Positions 10,345 to 20,549 of a stretch of 64,000 nucleotides of DNA are shown here, piece by piece. The position numbers were made by a program, and so were the translations under genes. How positions within the stretch are numbered: the stretch's first letter is position 1; each line of letters opens with the position of its first letter. The stretch spans positions 635,045 to 699,044 of the forward strand of contig CAJNDS010001114.1 in assembly GCA_905221605.1 (NCBI GenBank). Direction: 5' to 3'. This stretch comes from Symbiodinium natans (lineage: Eukaryota; Sar; Dinophyceae; Suessiales; Symbiodiniaceae). The notes beneath the pieces were generated by a model, which saw only the letters and a program-made list of their open reading frames with translations, did no database searches and was not told the DNA's origin.

Positions 10345-10861
10345 GTGCCCATTAAGCCTTGGAAAGCACAACAAGCTTCGAATAAATGAGGTCTTGGACG
10401 TGCACAACTTGTTCTTCCGAAAGCAAGCCGCCAAGAACCCCTAAACCCTAAACCCTAAACACTTCTGTTCACATACTGCTTTGTAACGAAGTCCTACGAA
10501 CCGAGCCCGGTGGGCCCTTTCGGATGTTTGCTGTGTACAAAAGGCACCTTGAAACTTAAAGCCGAAGCCTGCGCGAGGGCTTTACAAGGCAGAACCTGCT
10601 CCCTGACTAGCCCCCCCCCTCCCCAAGGTTATGGGCAGCAGAGGTGATTGCTGTTCATTCGTCTTTTGTTAACACCAAGAGGAAAATGCGTGAAAACCGC
10701 ATGACGCAAATTGACACAAAGTTCCGGGCCAATGAAAACACGAACTGCCGTCCTCCACGTCCTCCACATCCTAGACCCTAAACCCTAAACCCTAAACTCT
10801 TTAAAGCTTCAGCAGCTCAGGGTCTGGGGAGTTGGGGTGTTTGCACTGGATCACCCTGCAC

Positions 10862-11012
10862 CCCTAAACCCCCCGAAAACCCCGAAAACCCCCAAAACCC
10901 CCAAAACCGCCAAAACCCCCAAAACCCCCAACACCCCCAGAACCCCCAAAACCAGAAAAACCCCCAAAACCCCCAAAACCCCCAAAACCCCCCGAACCCC
11001 CAGAACCCCAAA
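10862..11012. repeat. 9-bp ACCCCCAAA minisatellite
   Basis: About 16 units of ACCCCCAAA with CCCCGAAAA and CCCAGAACC variants. Resembles ciliate CCCCAAAA telomere text but with a 9-bp period; gives TPK (plus) and GFGGF (minus) artefact peptides. Confidence 0.9.
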
Positions 11013-11047
11013 GTTCTCCCACTCTACGTTCTCGAGGCAAGGCTCGC

Positions 11048-11089
11048 TTGTAGAAGTGGATGATGAGCACGCCGTCCTCCACCGTCCAC
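11048..11089 (-). CDS. exon candidate, CS (NudC/p23-like) domain
   Basis: CCAAG|G acceptor, then TGG ACG GTG GAG GAC GGC GTG CTC ATC ATC CAC TTC TAC AA before GCGAGCC (GC donor). The peptide WTVEDGVLIIHFYK fits the W-T-(I/L/V)-E-D-G core beta strands of CS domains of NudC-type co-chaperones. One exon only; the rest of the domain was not located with confidence. Confidence 0.65.
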
Positions 11090-11125
11090 CTTGGCACCCC
11101 AAGTGTGCTAAGTTTCGGGCCTTTA

Positions 11126-11198
11126 AGGTTTAGGGTTTGGGGTTTGGGGTTTAGGGTTTGGGGTTTGGGGTTTGGGGATAGGGTTTAGGGTTTAGGGT
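11126..11198. repeat. TTTAGGG/TTTGGGG tract
   Basis: Alternating TTTAGGG and TTTGGGG heptamers, immediately upstream (minus sense) of the CS-like exon. Confidence 0.9.
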
Positions 11199-11476
11199 AA
11201 GCTCCGAAACTCGACACACCACTGTGGCACCGCAGCACCCAAAGGGCTTAAGATCTCTGGGCGATGTGCTCGGATCCAAGAGGGCCAGAAAGGGCTGAAG
11301 TGTCACTTGGTTCTCGTTGCACTTGATGCTGGCTTCAAGCAAAAAGGCCCCCAAACACCCAAAGCCCAAGCATGCCCCAGCCCGAAACCCCCGAAGCCCC
11401 CAAGCCATGAACAGGGGCCCCTCTCCTCTGAACATCTCTCAAACAGGCGTACGTTGAATACTTTTGCTCTATGCAG

Positions 11477-11545
11477 GCAGGAAGGCCGGCACGGACATCG
11501 ATGTGCATGACTACTATGCACGAATTCGCACGCACACGGCCCTGT
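11477..11545 (+). CDS. exon candidate, KAGTDIDVHDYYARI
   Basis: Acceptor CTTTTGCTCTATGCAG|G, frame AGG AAG GCC GGC ACG GAC ATC GAT GTG CAT GAC TAC TAT, strongly purine-first, closing before GTATGC. Reads RKAGTDIDVHDYYARIRTHT. No family recognised. One of few islands here where plus clearly beats minus. Confidence 0.7.
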
Positions 11546-12426
11546 GTATGCACATAAAAACAAGATGTCTTTCTTAGAGTCGAAGCGACACTAAACAGGT
11601 GAAAGGACGATGCTTCTGACAGCTACCCATACTTGGAGATTCATGAGCCGTTTCCTTCTAGTTGGCAAACGGCTACATCTAGCATCCATACCTGAAACAA
11701 CTCGGACAATACCACCAGGTCAATTGCTTGCTGCTTAAACTTGCCGGCTGGGGGCTTGGTGAAAACTAGGGTCCCGCATAGTGACCCATTCTTACTAGCG
11801 GTTGCCTGATACGAGGTACCAGAAAGGGCACACTAATGGCTAAGCCCTTCTGGCAGTGCCTTCTACACCCTACGAAGCCACGAACCCTATAGGCCCTAAA
11901 CCCTGAACCCGAAAGCCAGAGCCGCCAGGACTTGAATCGCCAAACGTCGCCGAGAAAGTCGGAGGAGAGTGGCTTAAACACATCCCCGTTCAGGGTCACC
12001 TGGGTTCAGGCGTCCGTGCTGGAACCATTGGTGCGGTTCCGCTCTCAGGGATGTCAATGTGGTTTTTGGTTCTTCTGGTGGGAGTGCTAGGAATTGGGAA
12101 CTTCCTGGCGACATCTCCGGCCTCCTGTGTACACCATCCTGCCGAATCCCCCCCAAGAGCTGTGTTGTTGCCCAAGGCCACATGTGCTTCGCACGGCTGG
12201 AAGCCTACGAGGATGCAAGTCCGAAACTATGATCCTTAACCCGTCACAAAGCACGCGGAGAGCTCTGAAGCTTCCTCAACTTCTGGCGAAACAATCAAAC
12301 TTTACACTTCAGCCCTCAAACCGAAAAAAAAAAAAAAAAAAAAAAAACTGTCTCGCCAAGTGTCGAAGAAAACCTAGCACAAGCATTGAACCTTTGAAGC
12401 CCCAGCCCCGAAGCCATAAACTACAC

Positions 12427-12461
12427 CACAGGGCCTTCAGCGCCTTGGCTGACATCTCCAC
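12427..12461 (-). CDS. exon candidate, VEMSAKALKAL
   Basis: Acceptor GATCTTCCCTCGCAG|G, then GTG GAG ATG TCA GCC AAG GCG CTG AAG GCC CTG TG before GTGTAG. Helical, 35 nt. Just outside lies a 23-base poly-A run at 12324-12347. Confidence 0.55.
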
Positions 12462-13221
12462 CTGCGAGGGAAGATCCCAAGAGTCCCAAGACGCAGAAAG
12501 CCAGCCAAGCCCCTGGCACCTCTTAAGGCTGAAGGCGTATGCTTGTGGGGTGGCTTGGGCCCCTACTAGGAGGTTCGTGGGTCGTGGCAGCCTCTCTTGG
12601 AACAAGGTACTTCGCAATCCTGAAAAGATTTCTTCGTCTCCCCTGCATTACGGAATGCCATGAGTGATTTCATCTGGAAGTGATGCACGAAGAGAAGCAC
12701 AAAGCGAGTAAGTTGGGTAGTGTTATGTGCTTTACTGCTAAGCATGGTTTGTTTTCGGGGTTCTAGGGTACATGCCTTTTGGGGTGGTTCTCCGCAGCTT
12801 CCGGGATGTATTTCAGTCCGTGATTGTCCGGCACCGTGCTTCAGTCGATGTCATAAGTGGAATGTGACTCGCCAAGAGCTTGGGCTTCGGTCAGTTAAGT
12901 GGAATTTCAGTCTGAGTTGCTGCCTAGGCATTTCCCGACAATTGCGTGCCCTTCAAGGCACAATGAAAGCCACAAGCGTTGGGAAAGAATAAAAGTGCAA
13001 ATGTCCATTCCTTATTGGGTTTAAGGACCCTTAGAAATGTAAAAAACTACAAAACTAAGACAAAGGTTAAGTGGGTTCTGGTGTCAGGGTATGAAAGCTG
13101 CAGCTGAAAACTGGGAGTCCTTGCTACTTCGTTTACAGGATCAGTAACCAAATCCTTTGGTCCTGATCTACCCCACCCGGTTAAGAGGGCTCGCTAATCT
13201 CTCTCAATGTGCAGCAAAATC

Positions 13222-13280
13222 GTGTAGATGTGCAAAGGCTGCTGCTTTCAGCCGGCGCCCATGCGATAAGCAACTCTTGC
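13222..13280 (+). CDS. exon candidate, end of an ankyrin repeat
   Basis: After CTAATCTCTCTCAATGTGCAG the frame reads QNRVDVQRLLLSAGAHA, in register with the second helix and loop of an ankyrin repeat (VDVV-LLL-AGA). Donor not clear. Codon bias is modest, so the call rests on the motif. Confidence 0.6.
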
Positions 13281-13614
13281 AAAGCGCCGACCCCTGCCGG
13301 GGTTCGGCGTCAGTGTAATTGCTCCCAACAAGGGCCGTGCACGTCCAAACCCCACAGCGGCCCTAGGGCCCCCTCACCGGTCTTACGAGCGCGCACCCCA
13401 AATGCTCGCCAGGCCCTTGAGTGTAATTTAGCCACACACACACCCCCCGCACCACTGTTGGGAAATACTGTTAGGCAGCTGCCCGTAAACCTTCAAGCGG
13501 GCTTCGTTCCTGGGGCCTACCATGTCTACTGCTAAACCCTAAACTCCCAAACTCCTGTAGACCCAAAAAAAGCCCTAAACCCTAAACCCTCAACCCTCTT
13601 GTCGGGGCCCCCGC

Positions 13615-13675
13615 CTTCACGTCCTCGCTGGACCATTCCCGGCGATCTTCGAGGATGCCCTCAAGGCGGTGCGTC
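13615..13675 (-). CDS. exon candidate, HRLEGILEDRREWSSEDVK
   Basis: GCCTAAG|G acceptor, one base then 20 codons, closing GTGAAG|GCGGGG (GC donor). Purine-first and G/C-third throughout; amphipathic helix with RREW. The plus strand (PAIFEDALKA, donor GTGCGT) is also open but lacks an acceptor. Confidence 0.75.
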
Positions 13676-13812
13676 CTTAGGCACGTCGCGCTCAGGATTC
13701 AGGGCTTAGCTTCAGGAATGTTGGGAGTGGCGGGGGGTTGTGGTGTTAAGTTCTTGGATTTAGGGAAGGTTCCGGATCATTTCAACAAGCCTCGAAACAA
13801 GGTCCAGTGCCC

Positions 13813-13833
13813 GCGCGCGCGCGCACGCATGCG
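13813..13833. repeat. (CG)n run
   Basis: Alternating CGCGCGCGCGCG flanked by CC and CACGC; potential Z-DNA. Confidence 0.8.
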
Positions 13834-14265
13834 GGCCTCCACTAAACACGATGTTGTTTGTGCTTCTTTGTGGTGTTGTGATTGATCCTCTCACTGTTTC
13901 TAGATGTTGTTCGCGACCCTGAACCCTGAACCCTGAACCTGAACGCGAAACCCTGACGATCCAGACTCCAAACCCCATCTCTCCGGCAAGCTGCAGCGTC
14001 ACCTGGCCCATGCTCTGTGACCACTGAACCTAGGAGTGGGTTTAGGGCTTATAGTTTAGGGTTTAGGGTTGAGGATTCAGGGTTTTGGGTTTAGGGTTTG
14101 GGGGGCGCCCGCCGTTGAGCACTTGAAAGCTGAACCGCAGGGGGAGGGGCTTAGGGCCTCTAGAGGCTCGGCAAATAAGGGCTGGCAGGGGGTTCAGGGG
14201 CTGGTGTTGCGAAAATCAGATGCCCTCAGATTCCCGCGGATGCTCTCGGATGCCCTCAGATGCCC

Positions 14266-14323
14266 TCAGTTCGCGGCACTCTCCTCGCCATTTGCACCGC
14301 CGGCATTGTAGTTGGACTCGAAC
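14266..14323 (-). CDS. terminal exon candidate, FESNYNAGGANGEESAAN stop
   Basis: AGCAAG|G acceptor, then 18 codons and TGA. 15 of 18 codons begin with a purine. Hydrophilic C-terminus. The stop region is a 10-bp GATGCCCTCA repeat (14220-14270), so the tail may be recently altered. Confidence 0.65.
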
Positions 14324-14422
14324 CTTGCTTTCCAGAAAATTTCAGTGCCAAGAGAACCGGGCGGTTGCTTCAACAGCTGGGCCCCCTTGACCTACTCCGA
14401 ACAGAGAGGGGAACCTGGGGCC

Positions 14423-14459
14423 CTGAAACCGTAGCTGCCTCAAGTTCGCACACGCAGGC
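14423..14459 (-). CDS. exon candidate, ACVCELEAATVS
   Basis: AAAG|GCC acceptor and TTTCAG end, 37 nt, two Cys spaced C-x-C. Weak. Confidence 0.45.
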
Positions 14460-14699
14460 CTTTCTAGGGTCTAGGGTCTCGGAGCCTAAGAGGTGATCCC
14501 AGGAACGCGACTTGAGAGGGCCGACAAAACTTGGCACAGAGTCAAGTCTAATTGCCCAAGGAACTGGCATCCGACGATGAGCCAGCAGAACGCTTAAAAA
14601 AAACAAGAACACGGTACAAAGCCACAACCTTTCACGTCCTGATTCTTCTCGACACGCGAACCAACAACTTGTAAGCATCCGCGCCTGCAACATCCTGAC

Positions 14700-14872
14700 T
14701 AGGGTTTAGGGTTTAGGGTTTAGGGTTTAGGGTTTAGGGTTTAGGGTTTAGGGTTTAGGGTTTAGGGTTTAGGGTTTAGGGTTTAGGGTTTAGGGTTTAG
14801 GGTTTAGGGTTTAGGGTTTAGGGTTTAGGGTTTAGAGTTTAGGGTTTAGGGTTTCGGGTTTAGGGTTTAGGG
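14700..14872. repeat. TTTAGGG tract
   Basis: About 24 nearly perfect TTTAGGG heptamers, one of the longest clean runs of the window. Confidence 0.97.
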
Positions 14873-14989
14873 GTAAGGGAGGTCAACTTCCCGCGCGACC
14901 TCCAAGACCAAGCCTTCGAAGCCTAGTCGTCCAAACCCCCAAACAGGCAAGCACTCAAGCTTTCCGCTTTGAAGCACTGGCCCTACTTA

Positions 14990-15053
14990 TAACCCTAAAC
15001 CCTGAATCCTAAACCCTATACACCTTAAACCCTAAACCCTAAACCCTAAACCC
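14990..15053. repeat. CCCTAAA tract
   Basis: Opposite orientation to 14700-14872, separated from it by a 117-bp GC-rich island (plus frame VNFPRDLQDQAFEA from 14882). Confidence 0.95.
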
Positions 15054-15055
15054 CT

Positions 15056-15150
15056 ATGGGGTGCTACGGGGGCCCTGCACACCCGCCGGGCGGCTTCACT
15101 GGCACCTGGAAGCTGCGCAGCCGCCGGGGCCCCGCCTTTCGTGACCGGAG
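15056..15150 (+). CDS. exon candidate, possibly first exon
   Basis: ATG at 15056 directly after the CCCTAAA tract; frame MGCYGGPAHPPGGFTGTWKL then RSRRGPAFRDR, closing CCGGAG|GTACGT, a consensus donor. No AG acceptor precedes it, which is why a start is proposed. The minus strand (KAGPRRLRSFQVPVKPPGG) is also open. Confidence 0.55.
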
Positions 15151-15167
15151 GTACGTTTACTGCACAC

Positions 15168-15312
15168 GTTTAGGGTTTGGGGTTTAGGGTTCAGGGTTTA
15201 GGGTTTAGGGTTTGGGTTTGGGGTTTGGGGTTTAGGGTTTAGGGTTTGGGGTTTAGCGTTTAGGGTTTAGGGTTTAGGGTTTAGGGTTTAGGGTTTAGGG
15301 TTTAGGGTTAGG
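15168..15312. repeat. TTTAGGG tract
   Basis: About 20 heptamers with TTTGGGG variants; third of the alternating tracts TTTAGGG, CCCTAAA, TTTAGGG spaced by roughly 115 bp. Confidence 0.95.
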
Positions 15313-15319
15313 GCTTAGC

Positions 15320-16480
15320 AAACTCCAAAAGCTGGAACATCCTTATCCCCATACCCAAAAAGTTATACTATAAAGGGAATCCCAGCTCCTACCATCTTTA
15401 AACCATGTTCCAACTTTCTGGAGCTTACTTTAGTTTCTTTTTGCTTCAAGTTGTTCAGGTTTGAGGGCCTATAGAGCTTGCACGAATGCTTTAGGCTGTG
15501 TCGCTTTCAGGGATTCAAATTCAGGGCCGCGGGGTTTAGAGCTTCTTGGGGTCACAGCTGGCTTTCGGGTGTAAGCGTGCATCATCACACAGAAGGGCCC
15601 CACCCAGAGAAAGTGTTGGCATCAACATCTAAGGTTCGGCAAACCGGCGAGTGGGCCCAAACCCGGAGCCTGAACCCAAAGCACCGCCAGCTGAAGCCTA
15701 CATCCGAACCCTTTTGATTCCAACATTTCCCTACTGCCTCAACATGTACAAAAAAGATGTCCACGAACATAGAAAGTTTCCTGAAGCCCTGTCATCCACA
15801 CGTTGAGAGTTCTACACTCTACAGACTATGGAAGCCCGTTTGCACGGCCTCAACTTTCTGGAAACCCGAAGCCCCTCCGAAGTAGAGTAGACCCGCCAGG
15901 CTCTGATTCCCCAACCCTATTTGGACCAACAAGCCCTCAACCTCTTGAGCCGTGAAACTCCGAAGCAGCTCAAAGCTCTAAGCTGTCTTCAGATGCCCCA
16001 AACCCCTTCCAAAAAGCAGCCCTTGGTAGTGCAGAATGCCTCCGCCATCACGGCATGGGCGCCATGTGCCGAGAGCCCAAAAAACCGCTGCCCGCAGAGC
16101 AACGCCCTTTGGATCTTGACGAGAAGCCCAGGAACCCCTGAAAGTTCGTGGCTTCGGGGTTAACCCCTCAGGCTCTTTCTAAAGGAAACCTTTGCGAAGC
16201 CATTCTTTGAAATTAGGGCTTGGGATTTAGGGCCCAGGTCTTGTATCGGCCTTTTCAGGGCGAAAGTGTGGCACATGGGCCTTAGGATTTAGTGTGTAAG
16301 ACCCAGCCCCTAAGCCCCAAAAACTCTCAAGCTAAGACCACATACCCAAACCTTACAAGCCAGAGGCCCCACGCCTTCAAAACTTGGATTCCTGGCAAGC
16401 TCCATAGAGCCGAAGAGAACAGACCCTAACCTAAACCCTGAACCTGGTACTAAGCCCCAAAAACCCTAGCCCCAATCCGA
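15320..16480. other. intron-like stretch
   Basis: Lower-GC text from 15320 to 15480, then mixed. An island at 16026-16118 is open on both strands (minus IQRALLCGQRFFGLSAHG, plus QNASAITAWAPCAESPKN) and could be an exon of either. Confidence 0.45.
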
Positions 16481-16496
16481 ACTCTGAGTCCTAAGC

Positions 16497-16630
16497 CCCC
16501 CAAACCCTAATCCCTAACCCCTAACCCCTAACCCCTAACCCCTAACCCCTAAACCCTAAACCCTAAACCCTAAACCCTAAACCCTAAACCCTAAACCCTA
16601 AACCCTAAACCCTAAACCCTAAACCCTATC
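16497..16630. repeat. CCCTAAA tract
   Basis: Five CCCCTAA hexamer-like units then about 13 CCCTAAA heptamers. Confidence 0.97.
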
Positions 16631-16651
16631 CCTGAGCCGATTTTATCTCTC

Positions 16652-16696
16652 CTTGGAAGGCCCCTCTGAGCGCCTGACATCCTGAGAAGCACCCTC
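16652..16696 (-). CDS. exon candidate between opposed tracts
   Basis: Acceptor GGCTGTTTTCTTTTCAG|G is the most consensus-like pyrimidine tract in this part. 15 codons EGASQDVRRSEGPSK, closing CCAAG|GAGAGA (GA donor). Flanked by CCCTAAA at 16497-16630 and TTTAGGG at 16744. Confidence 0.65.
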
Positions 16697-16743
16697 CTGA
16701 AAAGAAAACAGCCGTGCGAAGATGCGCAGGCGGTGTAGGACCG

Positions 16744-16865
16744 GGTTTAGGGTGTAGGGTGTAGGATGCAGGGTGTAGGGTGTAGGGTGTAGGGTTTAGG
16801 GTTTAGGGTTAGGGTTTCGGGTTTCGGGTTTCGGGTTTAGGGTTTAGGGTCTAGGGTTTAGGGTT
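16744..16865. repeat. TGTAGGG/TTTAGGG tract
   Basis: Begins with six TGTAGGG units, then TTTAGGG, TTTCGGG and TTCAGGG variants. Confidence 0.95.
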
Positions 16866-17170
16866 CAGGGTGCAGAGTTTGGAGATCAAAGGCTGTGGTT
16901 GACTTCTGGTCCAAAGGCCTGAGGGCTTTCAGGCGCCAGGTAGTCAAAGTTTAGGGTTCGGATCGGACTTATAGGGGTGAAGTCGCGCATGGCAGCCCCA
17001 AACGAACCCCCAAGTCTGCCTTCTGTCCACAGCTCTGCGTTGCAACCATACAGCCACGCACCATCGGATCGTTGAAGCGCCATGCTTCACGTGTTGGCTG
17101 GTCGGCTTCTCCTCCTCAATGATGCTACTCCCAGGTGTCGGCAGGGAGGCGACTAGCAGGGGCGTGATAC

Positions 17171-17256
17171 ACAGGCAACCAGCCAATGGCCCTCGTCATC
17201 CTGCATCTGGAATGTGGCTCTTTGGCTCCTGGCTCCAGTGTGGAACGCTGCTTCGT
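17171..17256 (-). CDS. exon candidate, FQMQDDEGHWLVAC
   Basis: Acceptor TTTCTCCGTTCCAG, two bases then 28 codons (EAAFHTGARSQRATFQMQDD, EGHWLVAC), closing before GTATCA. Reads like a soluble domain; WLVAC may start a hydrophobic strand. No family assigned. Confidence 0.65.
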
Positions 17257-17581
17257 CTGGAACGGAGAAACCCCGAAACCCTGAAACTCTGAACTCTACA
17301 GCCCAAGCAATCGCAAGCAATGGGCACCGCCCAGACTCTAAACCAGCAAACCCCTGCAGCCCTAAGCCATCCACCCGAAGGCCCCTACCCTAAGAAGCAG
17401 GCTTTCAGCAATTCCTATGGATTCCCCCCCGACCCCCCGGAGGTACTCAAGCTACTAAACTGCGGTGGCTTATAGGGAGTTGGGAAGTTCAGGCTGGAGG
17501 CGTCAATTCGCTTCCTAAGGTGTTTTACGTCAAGACCCACTCTGCTAAACACCCTGGGCCGCCGGCAGAGTAGCTGCGTAC

Positions 17582-17631
17582 CATGTTCTCATCCTCCTCC
17601 TCCGTGAAGGCCAGCTTCTTCATGATGGTGC
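17582..17631 (-). CDS. exon candidate, MKKLAFTEEEDENM
   Basis: GGCTTCCTTAG|G acceptor, frame ACC ATC ATG AAG AAG CTG GCC TTC ACG GAG GAG GAG GAT GAG AAC ATG, donor GTACGC. The FTEEEDE patch recalls the first helix of Myb/SANT domains (WT-EED) but the tryptophan is replaced by Phe. 50 nt. Confidence 0.85.
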
Positions 17632-17749
17632 CTAAGGAAGCCCATGCGTTGCAGGCTAGGTTTCAGGGCACCTGCACTTCCGGGAATGGAGGTCTGCGGC
17701 GGTCCCAAGCTCCCAACCACACCATGGGATTGAACGCAGAACCCGAAAA

Positions 17750-17850
17750 CGCTAAACGCTAAACCCTAAACCCCTAAGCCCTAAACCCTAAACCCTAAGC
17801 CCTAAACCCTAAACCCTAAACCCTAAACCCTAAACCCTAAGCCCTACCCT
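17750..17850. repeat. CCCTAAA tract
   Basis: About 13 heptamers with CCCTAAG variants. Confidence 0.95.
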
Positions 17851-18189
17851 GAACCATTAATTCCTCGAAGCCCTGGAGAGGTCCCTGGGCCTTCCTCCGC
17901 AAGGCAGCTCGCAATGGGCTTTTTAATACTGAAATGTTGGCCTCAGGCTACCTGAACAGGGTGGATGACGGTCTGGGCATGCTTTGAGCGTTCAAGAATG
18001 ACATTTCGGGTTGGCCCACTTGGCCCTCGGAGGACTCCGGAAGTCAGCACATCACATACCTCACAAGTCGTCTAAGCCTGTGGGCTTTCATGGCACCATC
18101 AAAGCGGTGGTTTGAAAATGGTTACCGAAGGCCACCTCCTCAGCACCAAAAAAGGAGATTGCTCAACCCTAAACCCTAAACCCTAAGAC

Positions 18190-18226
18190 CTGCAACGTCA
18201 GACCCCGAGCCCGAAGCCGATGCGGC
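18190..18226 (-). CDS. micro-exon candidate, AASASGSGSDVA
   Basis: CTGAAG|GCC acceptor and GCAG|GTCTTAG donor, 37 nt, Ser/Gly/Ala linker-like. CCCTAAA heptamers follow the donor. Confidence 0.55.
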
Positions 18227-18339
18227 CTTCAGGGGATTTTTAGGGGGTGGCGTCATTCATAAGGGTCGTTGTCAAGATTAGGGTCCCTTTTTGAACAGCC
18301 TACATATTAGGTGCCGTATGATATTCGGGACCCCAAAAG

Positions 18340-18363
18340 GGACCATAGTTTTGACAAGCACCC
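18340..18363. repeat. GGGACCATARTTT dispersed motif, copy 1
   Basis: GGGACCATAGTTTTGACAAG, preceded by CCCCAAAA. Two similar copies lie at 45981 and 52147. Confidence 0.6.
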
Positions 18364-18565
18364 AATAAGGGTTTCAGCTCAGCTCCTCGCTGTCCTAACT
18401 TGTGCCTTAAATATGAGCCGTCCAAGTTTGGAGGCGAGGACTTCGGGCAATCTTCTCTCGGAATCGTGAGCTACTGGCAGAACGCTTTACAACACCCACA
18501 GCCTACACGCCTGTGTTCATGTCTATACCCCAAGCCCTACAATCCCAGCTCCACAAAACCCTCCC

Positions 18566-18640
18566 CTGGCGTTCCGGGCCATAATGTTGGCAGCGGGCGA
18601 TGTAGTTCTCCTCCCGAAGTTCGAGGTGGCCGTCCAACTC
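18566..18640 (-). CDS. exon candidate, LDGHLELREENYIARC
   Basis: GTTTTGAG acceptor, frame ELDGHLELREENYIARCQHY then GPERQ, all codons GC-rich at position 3, closing near CGCCAG|GGGAGG. Coiled-coil-like start. Confidence 0.75.
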
Positions 18641-18699
18641 AAAACGCCTAAACTGAAAACCCAAAAGCCTCAACAAGCCCAAGAGCTTCTTAAATGAGC

Positions 18700-18763
18700 C
18701 ATCGCGCTGCTAGGTTCGGCTAGGTTGACGTCGACCTTGACCGGTTTTCGTAGCTCCAGCGTA
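18700..18763 (-). CDS. exon candidate, TLELRKPVKVDVNLAEP
   Basis: AAATTCCCTCAG acceptor, one base then 21 codons ending ATG before GCTCAT (GC donor). Sixteen of the first 23 codons are purine-first. Lies 60 bp from the 18566-18640 exon, so the intron between would be very short. Confidence 0.7.
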
Positions 18764-19262
18764 CTGAGGGAATTTAGAGCTTAAAGGTTTCCGAATTCAA
18801 GGTTCGCAGCTTTTGCAGGAGAAAGCCCAAACCTCAAACCCCCCCACTCCCACAAGCCCCGAAAGCCATAGACCCACCTGCGCTTCTGGTGTTTACGGCT
18901 CGGGGTTTGGGTTGAGGTCTGGAAGGCTTTGCAGATGCGGTCTCAGGGTTCCCGATGAGCCATCCACACGTATCCCTGAAAAACGGATAAACCCCAAAAC
19001 CAAGGATTCTGGAGGAAAACGCAAGGCGCCTGCCCAGCCGCCAGGTGGGCATTCACGAAGCAAAAGGATGACCGTCCTTGGGTGCCGATGCAGATGTTGA
19101 GGTTGTTGAGGATTCACCGTTCAGGGCTCTGCAACCTTGGGCAAGCTGAGGACGTAGGGCTGCGTTGCTGTAGTTAGCCTGTGCTCAGGGAGAACTTGGC
19201 TTCAGCACAGTGAGCAGCGCCCAGTGCAGCCTGGTGGACCCGATCTGTTGACCAAGACTCAC

Positions 19263-19301
19263 TTTGAGGTCCACTTCGTCCGGCCGCGCCCCGCGCCCTC
19301 C
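19263..19301 (-). CDS. exon candidate with GTGAGT donor
   Basis: TTCTTCGAG|GG acceptor, 13 codons GGRGARPDEVDLK, closing CTCAAA|GTGAGT, a textbook donor. The frame stays open upstream (VFFE). Confidence 0.7.
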
Positions 19302-19309
19302 CTCGAAGA

Positions 19310-19800
19310 ACACTACCCGAAACCCCACTAGTTCAACCCCTCTGCTCTACGCCTTTAAGCCCTACTGAACCGCCTCAAATTCCGGGACCAGGGCTTCCAC
19401 ACGAGTCACCCTTTTCATTATCCAATCGCAGTCTATATTCTTCCTTACCATTTGCCGTTAACTACTCGCTACCTATTACGTACTGCTATGCTATACTCTG
19501 TACTGTCTGCTACTTCGTGACTACTTTATCTTCTGTGTTTCTAACGATGCGTGCTCGTTACGACTTCCACAGTTACTGCGAGCTATGGACCCGCCCCCTC
19601 CCCCAAAGCTCTGGTTCGGGCAGAGCCAATAGTAGGATTCAGCACATCTTCACGCTAGTCAGAGATGAGTGGGGCAGGGTTAGGAATAAAGATAAGATGA
19701 TCACCGGGAATGGGGTTACCCGACTTGTAAGACGAGCATACGGGAGAAGATCGATGAGGAAGGAAGATGGAGCTACCGACTACAGAAAGGATGGATAGAC
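19310..19800. other. low-GC island, unknown
   Basis: Text unlike its neighbours: CTA/TAC-rich pyrimidine stretch at 19435-19560, then a plus frame to 19798 (SRIQHIFTLVRDEWGRVRNK). Could be a degraded mobile element; no motif supports it. Confidence 0.4.
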
Positions 19801-19960
19801 AGGGTGTAGGGTGTAGGGTGTAGGGTGTAGGGTTTAGGGTTTAGGGTTTAGGGTTTAGGGTTCAGGGTTCAGGGTTCAGGGTTCAGGGTTCAGGGTTCCG
19901 GGTTCAGGGTTTAGGGTTTAGGGTTTAGGGTTTAGGGTTTAGGGTTTAGGGTTTAGGGTC
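19801..19960. repeat. TGTAGGG, TTTAGGG, TTCAGGG blocks
   Basis: Four TGTAGGG, then TTTAGGG, then seven TTCAGGG, then TTTAGGG: each variant is grouped, as expected if units were amplified locally after mutation. Confidence 0.95.
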
Positions 19961-20055
19961 TAGAACTTAACGTTGGAACCCCAGCTGGGCACCCGACCCA
20001 GTTCGAAGCGAACCGCCACGGCCCCCTTGTTGCCGCCATACCCTCAACATATCTG

Positions 20056-20218
20056 GGGTTAGGGTTTGGGTTTAGGGTTTAAAGGTTTAGTGTTTAGTGT
20101 TTAGTGTTTAGGGTTTAGGGTTTAGGGTTTAGGGTTTAGGGTTTAGGGTTTAGGGTTTAGGGTTTAGGGTTTAGGGTTTAGGGTTTAGGGTTTAGGGTTT
20201 AGGTTTAGGGTTTAGGGA
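20056..20218. repeat. TTTAGGG tract
   Basis: About 20 heptamers with a TTTAGTG block at the start. Confidence 0.95.
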
Positions 20219-20300
20219 TATGGGGGTTTCCGAAATTGGGGCTACCTTATTGGGGTCCCTACTATACGGGAGTCCTACCATTTGGGGGTGTATATTTCGG
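20219..20300 (+). repeat. dispersed element, copy 2
   Basis: GGGGGTTTCCGAAATTGGGG, then CTACCTTATTGGGGTCCCTA, directly after a TTTAGGG tract. Confidence 0.7.
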
Positions 20301-20549
20301 GTCCCTGATTATCGTACACTCCCATACAGCTGCAACCGGGGTAGGGGCTATAGGAAGTAGAAAAAGGGTTGGTAAGGGCCGGTAGGGGATGCCGGAATAC
20401 GGGGCTTGCAACTAACTAGGGGATGGTCTTGCTGCGTGGAGGAATCAGTGTGCCGCTTTACTGGCAGTTGAGGCTCGGGCTGAAGCTGGTTTGCAATGCT
20501 TGCTTAAGCCGTGAAGAAACTTCGCACGCGAAACCCCACTAGGTAAGCC

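Noticed and set aside
12324-12347. Poly-A run as a retroposon tail
   Set aside because: No coding sequence ends upstream and no target duplication was visible.
16944-17186. Minus frames PTSQHVKHGASTIRW and SDGAWLYGCNAELWTEG
   Set aside because: Two registers equally open with weak codon bias; not annotated as exons although GAG|GAG with GTGCGT (17117-17064) is a possible pair of splice sites.
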